Part shown: positions 26,233 through 32,383 of the stretch, piece by piece | Position numbering within the stretch: position 1 is the first letter of the stretch | Layout: each line of letters opens with the position of its first letter | Assembly (NCBI GenBank): GCA_031265035.1 | Contig: JAISDE010000169.1 | Coordinates: 1 to 32,383 of the forward strand | Reading direction: 5' to 3' | Source of the DNA: Peptococcaceae bacterium | Lineage (GTDB): Bacteria; Bacillota; Peptococcia; DRI-13; UBA5745 | Length of the DNA stretch: 32,383 bases | Translations under genes and position numbers: made by a program | The notes under the pieces: model-generated | The model's database searches: none | Seen by the model: the letters and a program-made list of their open reading frames with translations, nothing else | Told to the model about the DNA's origin: nothing

Positions 26233-27894
26233 ATGAGCAATCCCATCATTATCGCGGCGGTGGTTCTGGGCGTTCTCGCTCTGTTGATTATCGGTATTTT
26301 ATCCATGTGGCGCAAGGTGCCACAGGATAAGGCTCTCGTCATTACCGGCCTGAAAAAAAGGGTTATTTCCGGCGGCGGCGGTCTGGTTGTGCCCCTTTTG
26401 GAAAGAACCGACGCTATCAGCTTAGAGAATATGCAAATTTCCGTAATCGTCAGAGGGCTGACCTCTACCGGCGTGGATATCGAGGTTGGCGCGCTGACCA
26501 TTATTAAAATCAAAAATGTCACGGAGAAAATCTTAGCGGCGATGGAGCAGTTCAATACCGGCGATATCACGGGAACCATCAGAAATATTACCGAAACGTC
26601 AAAAGAGGTATTGGAAGGCAAGCTGAGAGAAATCTTGTCCGGTATGACCGTGGAGGAGATTTATCAAAACAGGGAGAAATTCGCTTCCTCCGTGCAGGAG
26701 GTGGCGGCCAAAGAGCTGGAGGATATGGGCCTGGAAATCAAGGCCTTCACCATCAAAGAAATCAAGGACGACCAGGGCTATCTGGATTCCCTGGGCAAAA
26801 AGCAGGTGGCCGAGGTGAAGAAAAACGCTTTGATCGCTGAATCAAACGCCTTGCGGGAGCAAGAGATCACTATCGCTCAAAATGCCCGGGAAACAGCCAT
26901 AAAAACGGCGGAGCTACAAAAAGAAACGGCTATTCAGCTGGCTATCGCCAAGCAGCAGGAGCAGGAATCCCAGGCTGAAGCGGACATTAAGATCGCCAAT
27001 GCCACCAAGGATAAAGATTTGATCGTTTTATCCAATATGGAGGCCACCCAAAAGAAGCAGGCTATGGCTGACGTCGCCTACCAGATCGAAAGTAACCGGG
27101 TGCAAAAGGAGATCATCGCCACCCAAATGGACGCTCAGTTGGTACAGGAAGAAAAAAACGTCGAGCTGACGAAGGCCCAAATGGAGGTGCAGCGTACCAG
27201 GGAAGAGCAGGAAACCACAGTCGCCAAGCAAAAAGCTTTGCGCCGTCAGGAGGAACTGAATTCAGAGGTTCAAAAAGAGGCGGAGGCCCAGGCGGAAAAA
27301 ATCCGCACCATGGCCGATGCCGAGGCTTATCGCCGCCAAAAGGAAGCGGCGGCCAGAAAATATGAGGATATCGCCAAGGCGGAGGCTGAAGCCGCCAAGC
27401 GCAAGCTGGAAGCGGGGGCGGAAGCCGAGGCGGTAAAAGTCAGCGGTTTGGCGGAGGCTCAGTCTACCGAAGCTATCGGCAAAGCCAAAGCGCAGGCCAT
27501 CCAGGCGGAAGGCTTGGCGGAGGCGGAGGTTATCCGGGAAAAAGCCTTCGCCGAGGCTGAGGCGAAACGTAAACTGGCGGAAGCGTATAAAGAATACGGC
27601 GAAGCGGCTATGATGGAAATGGTGGTCAAGGTGCTACCCGAGATTACCGGCTCTATTACCCAGGCCATCGCCGAGCCGATGAGCAAAATCGGCCAGATTA
27701 CCATTGTGGATTCCGGCGACGGCGCGAAAAGCGTAGCCAAGGTGGCGGGCTATTCCGCCGAATTGCTGACCCAAGTTCCGGCTGTGGTGAAGACTGTCGC
27801 CGGCATCGACCTGCAAAGCTTGCTGAGAAACGTGGTCAATAATGTGGAGCTGCTCAAGGATAAATCCGGCGAGGGCCTAAACGATAATGATTAA
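26233..27894 (+). CDS. Flotillin-family (SPFH) protein
   Basis: 553 aa; N-terminal TM, SPFH region (RVISGGGGLVVPLLERTDAISLENMQISV), long A/E/K-rich coiled coil. Confidence 0.92.
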   Translation: MSNPIIIAAVVLGVLALLIIGILSMWRKVPQDKALVITGLKKRVISGGGGLVVPLLERTDAISLENMQISVIVRGLTSTGVDIEVGALTIIKIKNVTEKILAAMEQFNTGDITGTIRNITETSKEVLEGKLREILSGMTVEEIYQNREKFASSVQEVAAKELEDMGLEIKAFTIKEIKDDQGYLDSLGKKQVAEVKKNALIAESNALREQEITIAQNARETAIKTAELQKETAIQLAIAKQQEQESQAEADIKIANATKDKDLIVLSNMEATQKKQAMADVAYQIESNRVQKEIIATQMDAQLVQEEKNVELTKAQMEVQRTREEQETTVAKQKALRRQEELNSEVQKEAEAQAEKIRTMADAEAYRRQKEAAARKYEDIAKAEAEAAKRKLEAGAEAEAVKVSGLAEAQSTEAIGKAKAQAIQAEGLAEAEVIREKAFAEAEAKRKLAEAYKEYGEAAMMEMVVKVLPEITGSITQAIAEPMSKIGQITIVDSGDGAKSVAKVAGYSAELLTQVPAVVKTVAGIDLQSLLRNVVNNVELLKDKSGEGLNDND

Positions 27895-28087
27895 CAATTT
27901 GGCATTGCTAAGACAGGAAGGATTAAAGGCTTTAAACAACAAGTTGGGAGCCGCTGGAACCGTCATTTTTATCCGGCAGTTTGAGAATGGCTACGGAGAT
28001 TATACCAATGAACGAGAAATCAAACTAAAAGACGTTACGCTTAACGATATTGTTTCGAGTATTAGAAAGCGCAAAGTCACAAAATAG
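27887..28087 (+). CDS. Small conserved hypothetical protein
   Basis: 66 aa, MINNLALLRQEGLKALNNKLGAAGTVIFIRQFENGYGDYTNEREIKLKDVTLNDIVSSIRKRK; overlaps the flotillin stop. The '(F)IRQFxxGxGDYTxER' pattern recurs in small bacterial proteins of unknown function. Confidence 0.65.
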   Translation: MINNLALLRQEGLKALNNKLGAAGTVIFIRQFENGYGDYTNEREIKLKDVTLNDIVSSIRKRKVTK

Positions 28088-28099
28088 TCTTCCGTATAA

Positions 28100-28258
28100 C
28101 CGAACATTTTCAGAACGATGAGCCAATTCCTCTATATGCGTATCATTGGTGCCACAGCAGCCACCAAAAATTCTCAACGGAAAAACCTTGTGCAAGGCTT
28201 CAAAATCATCGGCTAAATCTCGCGCCGTTGTGGTTCGCAATTCGATACTGTTATCCAA
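28100..28258 (-). pseudogene. Homocysteine S-methyltransferase C-terminal remnant
   Basis: Minus ORF 28025..28258 begins MDNSIELRTTTARDLADDFEALHKVFPLRIFGGCCGTNDTHIEELAHR. GGCCGT-x-HI is the C-terminal zinc-binding signature; the catalytic barrel is absent. Confidence 0.75.
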
Positions 28259-28267
28259 TCTTTACCA

Positions 28268-30688
28268 CTACTTTCTCATCTCCAAAACGGTCACGCCCTC
28301 GCCGCCCTCGTCGTAGCCGCCGGGCCTGGCGCCGCTGACCAGCGGATGCTTGGCCGCCATCTCCCGGATGGCCTTGCGCAGGGCGCCGGTGCCCTTGCCG
28401 TGGATAATCCTTACCTGGGCCAGGCCGGCCAGATAGGCGTCGTCCAGGTATTTTTCCGCTTCCTCCAGCGCGTCTTCCAGGTATTTTCCCCGCAAATGCA
28501 GCTCCGGGCTGATGGTTCTGGCCTTGCCAGCCCCCAGGCCGGCGTGGCCGCTGGCGGCCAGACCGCGGTCATGGCCGCCGCGGTCGCGGCGACCCTCGCC
28601 GTACTCCGGCTTTTCCTCCGTCAGAAGCTCCAGATCCCGGCGACTCACCGTCAGCCTCATGACGCCGGCCAGCACCGGCACCTCGTCCTGGCTGTTGGCC
28701 CGGCCCAAAACCTGCCCTTTTTGCCGCAGCCGCCGCAAATACACCAGATCCCCCGGCGCCGGCTCCCAGTCGGCGGCCGCGCCTGCCCCGGCGCCGGCCT
28801 GGCGCTCCAGCCGCTCATACAGCTTGTTTTCCTGGCGGCGCAAATCCTCCTTGACCTTGATCGCCGCCTGCTCGTCCCCGGCCTGAATGTTCTGGAGGCC
28901 GGCCTTGCGCATTTTCCGGATCTCTTTCAGCCAGCCGTCGCTCTCTTTCCTGGCCTCGGCCAGCAATTCCAGGGCTTCCTCCCTGGCGTCCTCCAAGATT
29001 TTGGCCGCCCGCTGCCGGGCGTCCTCTTTCTTTTTCTCGATCCACGCCAGCGCCCCCGCCGCCTGCTTCCGCAAAACCGTCGCTTCCCGCCGCTCTTTTT
29101 CCGTCAGGATCTGGTTGGTCTCCAAATCGCTGATCAAACGGGCTGTTCGGGCCGCCTCCTGAGACTGAAACGCCTTGGCGCTCTCCACGATCCCGGGATC
29201 CAGGCCCAGGCGCAGGGAGATCTCAAAGGCGTTGCTGCGGCCCGGTATACCCATCATCAGCCGGTAGGTGGGCCGCAGGCTCACCGGGTCAAACTCCACG
29301 CTGGCGTTTTCCGCCCTGGCGTGGCTGGCGGCGAAGCTTTTCAGCTCGCTGTAATGGGTGGTGGCCACCAGCTTCGCCCCGGCGGCCACCAGATGCTCGA
29401 TCACCGCCATAGCCAGGGCGGCGCCCTCCGCCGGATCGGTGCCGGCGCCCAGCTCATCCAGCAGTACCAGGCTCTCACTGTCCGCCTGGGCCGTGATGGC
29501 GATAATATTGGTCATATGGGCGGAAAAGGTGCTGAGGGACTGCTCAATGCTCTGCTCATCCCCGATATCCGCGTAAACCCGCTGAAATACCGCCAGCTCT
29601 GTCCCGTCCTCCGCCGGCACATACAGGCCCGCCTGGGCCATCAAGGTCAGCAGGCCGATGGTCTTCAGTAGCGCCGTCTTGCCGCCGGTATTGGGTCCGG
29701 TCACGACGATAGCGTCAAAATCCCGGCCCAGCTCCACGGTCACCGGCACCACCCTCCCCCGGATCAGGGGATGACGGGCCTGACGCAAAAAAATACGGCC
29801 CGCCTCATTGATCGCCGGCCGGCCCCAGTCGCCTCGGGCGCTGAGTTTTCCTTTGGCCAAAGCGAAATCCAGCCGGGTCAGCCCCTCCCGGGTCAGAGCC
29901 AACTCGTCGCCGCAAGCCGCCGTCTGCTCCGTCAGCTGCCGCAGAACGCGGATGACCTCCGCCCGCTCCAGAAGCTCGCATTGCCGCGTCTCCTGGTTGA
30001 TCTCCACCACCGGTAGCGGCTCCACAAAAATCGTGGCGCCGCTGCCAGACTGGTCATGGACAATGCCGGGCACCTGCTGCCGGTACTCCAGCCGCACCGG
30101 CAGGACATAACGATCACCCCGGATAGAGACGATGGGGTCTTGCAGGTATTTCCCGATCTCCGGATTGCGCACCATCGCCTCCAGCTTTTCCTTGGCCTTG
30201 CCCCGCAACGCCCGCAGCCTGGCCCGCAGCTTGGCCAGTTCCGGCGTCGCCCGATCCGCCACTTCCCCTTCGCCGGTGATCGCCTTGGCTATAGCCGCCT
30301 CCAACCGAGGCAAAGGGTGCAAGCCTTCGCTCATTTCCCGCAGCGCCGGAAAGGGCAAGGTGGTATCCTGAAAAAATTCCCGAATCCGCCCGGCCGCCCG
30401 CAGCGTATCCAAAAGCAGCAAAAATTCCGGCGCCTCAATGACGCCGCCCAGGGCCGCCTTTTTTTCCAGCGGCCGCAAGTCATGCACCCCGCCCAGGGAA
30501 AAGGTAGGGTGCAGACGCAGCAATTCCTTCGCCTGCCCCGTCTCGTCCAAAGCCAGATTGATGGCGTAAGCCGCCGTCAGGGGACGGGCGGCGGCGGCCA
30601 GCTCTTTACCAGTAGCCGTGTCGGCGCAATCTGTCAGAAACTGGAGGATCCGGTGATACTCCAGCTTCGTCAATACCCTATCTTCCAT
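28268..30688 (-). CDS. mutS2: Endonuclease MutS2
   Basis: ORF 28268..30721, likely start MEDRVLTKLEYHRILQFL at 30688. MutS-type Walker A 'VTGPNTGGKTALLKTIGLL', 'LVLLDELGAGTDPAEGAALAMAVIEHL', C-terminal Smr domain 'RIIHGKGTGALRKAI'. Confidence 0.95.
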   Translation of the reverse strand: MEDRVLTKLEYHRILQFLTDCADTATGKELAAAARPLTAAYAINLALDETGQAKELLRLHPTFSLGGVHDLRPLEKKAALGGVIEAPEFLLLLDTLRAAGRIREFFQDTTLPFPALREMSEGLHPLPRLEAAIAKAITGEGEVADRATPELAKLRARLRALRGKAKEKLEAMVRNPEIGKYLQDPIVSIRGDRYVLPVRLEYRQQVPGIVHDQSGSGATIFVEPLPVVEINQETRQCELLERAEVIRVLRQLTEQTAACGDELALTREGLTRLDFALAKGKLSARGDWGRPAINEAGRIFLRQARHPLIRGRVVPVTVELGRDFDAIVVTGPNTGGKTALLKTIGLLTLMAQAGLYVPAEDGTELAVFQRVYADIGDEQSIEQSLSTFSAHMTNIIAITAQADSESLVLLDELGAGTDPAEGAALAMAVIEHLVAAGAKLVATTHYSELKSFAASHARAENASVEFDPVSLRPTYRLMMGIPGRSNAFEISLRLGLDPGIVESAKAFQSQEAARTARLISDLETNQILTEKERREATVLRKQAAGALAWIEKKKEDARQRAAKILEDAREEALELLAEARKESDGWLKEIRKMRKAGLQNIQAGDEQAAIKVKEDLRRQENKLYERLERQAGAGAGAAADWEPAPGDLVYLRRLRQKGQVLGRANSQDEVPVLAGVMRLTVSRRDLELLTEEKPEYGEGRRDRGGHDRGLAASGHAGLGAGKARTISPELHLRGKYLEDALEEAEKYLDDAYLAGLAQVRIIHGKGTGALRKAIREMAAKHPLVSGARPGGYDEGGEGVTVLEMRK

Positions 30689-31751
30689 TGTCCAGCGGCT
30701 CCATTTCCTTTTTGTCCACACAAACCCCGTCGATAAACTCTAGGCGGACGACGTAAGCCGGCCGGTGGGTCAGGGCCTGATAATCAAAGTTGTCGAAGCT
30801 CCGGCAAAAATGGCGCAAAATCACGCCAATAACCGAGCCATGGGTGCCGATCAGGATATTTTGCCCCGCCGCCAAAAGATCCAGCAAGGCGGCCACACTG
30901 CGCTTTTCCGTATCCGCCAGGGAATCGCCGCCAGGCAGCCTGTATTGGAAATCTTCCCATTGCCGTTGGCTGTAAAGCTGAAACTCTTCCTCCGGCAGCC
31001 AGGTATCGGCCACCTTCCTTTTCCGGAACGCCTCGATCACTTCCACCGCCGCCTCTTGCCCGGCCGCTACGGCGACGGTTTCCCGCAACCGCCTGTAAGG
31101 GCTGGCATAGAAACCGTCCAAAAACAGCAGCGAAGAATCCGCCAGCCATTTTTTCACCTGCTCTTTGCTCCTGAAGGACAACGGCCATTCCCGATCGTCG
31201 GCGGGCCGCTGATCATCCCGGCCCTGCCGCAGCAAATACACGCTGGCTCGCCGCTCCGTCAGCCACGCCTCCACTTTTTCCAGCAGGCGTTGGTAAAGAT
31301 CCGGGCGCAGATCCTCCGCGGTGATTTCCCCCTGAAATAGCCAGCTTTTTCTTTTGGTCGCCGGATCTCCCGTCAGACTTATGATGTTAGCGAAAAACAA
31401 GCTGCCGTAGCTGGGCTTCCCCCGCCGCAGCAGACCGCATTCGCAAACCGGCCAAAGATGATAATCCGCCGCCCCGGTTTTCTCCCGCAATACGCGATCC
31501 GCCGCCCCGGCAGCCGTCTCTCCCGGCGCGATGGCCCCGCCGGGAAAGGCCAGGGTATTCGCCTGCCCCTGCCGCACATACAACCATTCCCGCCGGTACT
31601 TGACGACGATCACCACAAAGTCCGCCGGCGGCGGCGGGGCCGGCGAGCCGGCGCCCACCGGGGCCGCTCCCTCGACTGGCCCCGACCCGTCGATACTTGT
31701 CTCCGGCCGCCTGGGATAAAATAAAATCCCTTCCTGTAACATTAGCTCCAC
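30678..31751 (-). CDS. NUDIX hydrolase-histidine phosphatase-like fusion
   Basis: N-terminal NUDIX-like box GGAIAPGETAAGAADRVLREKTGA. C-terminal phosphoglycerate-mutase-like region (VYLLRQGRDD..., ASPYRRLRETV, LIGTHGSVIGVIL). Confidence 0.78.
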   Translation of the reverse strand: MELMLQEGILFYPRRPETSIDGSGPVEGAAPVGAGSPAPPPPADFVVIVVKYRREWLYVRQGQANTLAFPGGAIAPGETAAGAADRVLREKTGAADYHLWPVCECGLLRRGKPSYGSLFFANIISLTGDPATKRKSWLFQGEITAEDLRPDLYQRLLEKVEAWLTERRASVYLLRQGRDDQRPADDREWPLSFRSKEQVKKWLADSSLLFLDGFYASPYRRLRETVAVAAGQEAAVEVIEAFRKRKVADTWLPEEEFQLYSQRQWEDFQYRLPGGDSLADTEKRSVAALLDLLAAGQNILIGTHGSVIGVILRHFCRSFDNFDYQALTHRPAYVVRLEFIDGVCVDKKEMEPLDNGR

Positions 31752-31857
31752 TTCTCCTGACTGTTTTGCCGCCGGCCGCCCCTGATCCTAAGCCGGCCCC
31801 CGGCTGTGGCCGGCGCCGCTCCCCGCGCCAGCCAGCCGCCGGTCGCTGCCCAAATCC

Positions 31858-32106
31858 TTATTGCTTGTCCAAAATAGCGGCCAACGCCTCGTAATCCCGC
31901 CTGACCCGCAGCAACTCACTGGCCAGGTTGAAGGCCGTCAGCAGCGCCAGATTTTTAGCGTTCAGCCCGGGGCAGCGACCGCTCAGATAATTCAACTGCT
32001 CGTTGAGAAAACCGCCGGTTCCCTGGATTTCCGCCGCGGTCCCTTCCCCTTTGACCGTAAAGGTTTCGCCCAGCAACTCCACCTGGACGCGGTTTTCCTG
32101 TGTCAT
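31858..32106 (-). CDS. zapA: Cell division protein ZapA
   Basis: 'NRVQVELLGETFTVKGEG...LNEQLNYLSGRCPGLNAKNLALLTAFNLASELLRVRRDYEAL'; located between pheT and mutS2. Confidence 0.85.
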   Translation of the reverse strand: MTQENRVQVELLGETFTVKGEGTAAEIQGTGGFLNEQLNYLSGRCPGLNAKNLALLTAFNLASELLRVRRDYEALAAILDKQ

Positions 32107-32123
32107 GGCTGCCGCTCCTTCCC

Positions 32124-32198
32124 TCTTACGTCTTACATCCTTGCATCTTACGTCTTACATCTTAAATCATTACATCATTACATCTTATGTCTTACATC
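32124..32198. repeat. Tandem/dispersed 16-bp repeats in the pheT-zapA spacer
   Basis: tcttacgtcttacatc at 32124-32139 and 32146-32161; tcttatgtcttacatc at 32183-32198; catcatta words between. Confidence 0.9.
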
Positions 32199-32209
32199 TT
32201 TATTACGTT

Positions 32210-32383
32210 TTACCGCCCCCGGATCGCCCCGCCAAAGGCTTGGGCCAAATCCCGCTCAATGCGCTGATGCAACTCGTCAATTTCCTCGTCCCGCAGGGTG
32301 CGCTCATCGGACTGCCAGGTCAGGGCAAAGGCCAGGCTTTTTTGTCCCTTGCCCAACTGGTCGCCCTGATACTCGTCAAACAG
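32210..32383 (-). CDS. pheT: Phenylalanine-tRNA ligase beta subunit, C-terminal part (continues beyond right edge)
   Basis: Hand translation of the reverse strand from the edge: LFDEYQGDQLGKGQKSLAFALTWQSDERTLRDEEIDELHQRIERDLAQAFGGAIRGR*, matching the PheT C-terminal anticodon-binding region. Not in the ORF track. Confidence 0.92.
   Translation of the reverse strand: MFDEYQGDQLGKGQKSLAFALTWQSDERTLRDEEIDELHQRIERDLAQAFGGAIRGR

Noticed and set aside
28346-29671. 441-aa plus-strand ORF opposite mutS2
   Set aside because: Antisense shadow of a confident mutS2; Gln/Leu/Arg/His-rich with no family motifs.
31770-31830. GC-rich hairpin between the NUDIX fusion and zapA as a terminator
   Set aside because: Imperfect pairing, no T-tract, and similar GC-rich pairing is expected by chance here.
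1-32383. tRNA/rRNA genes, IS elements or prophage genes
   Set aside because: None recognised by eye on either strand; a tRNA or Rfam scan would be needed to exclude small RNAs.

Overview
GC-rich window, probably from a Firmicutes/Clostridia-type genome, with mostly recognisable chromosomal genes. On the minus strand at the left edge is an open CDS (1..1071) that the ORF track misses; it looks like the N-terminal part of a DUF815-type ATP-binding protein. Next is a lower-GC two-gene module of AAA ATPase plus HNH nuclease, resembling a Septu (PtuA/PtuB) anti-phage system. A complete V-type ATPase operon (G/H-like, C, I, K, F, E, A, B, D) follows, then clpB with a CtsR-like operator. The minus-strand livKHMGF-type ABC transporter operon has a membrane-protein gene overlapping its 3' end. 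Divergent from it is a D-amino-acid-flavoured cluster: D-aminoacylase-like amidohydrolase, meso-DAP dehydrogenase and D-cysteine desulfhydrase-like PLP enzyme. Then come an orphan Phd/YefM antitoxin with a gutted RelE/ParE remnant, an NfeD-flotillin pair, a small conserved ORF, a homocysteine S-methyltransferase remnant, and a minus-strand mutS2 / NUDIX-phosphatase fusion / zapA / pheT (3' end) cluster. The most unusual signal is not a gene. Gene junctions across the window repeatedly carry short tandem duplications (about 10-36 bp, 2-4 copies), several of which copy the preceding gene's stop codon or the next gene's start. In-frame low-complexity expansions inside CDSs look like the coding counterpart. 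Upstream of the Septu-like module three unrelated duplications lie almost end to end, and the last seems to build two overlapping promoters. All family calls come from motif recognition by eye; no searches were run.
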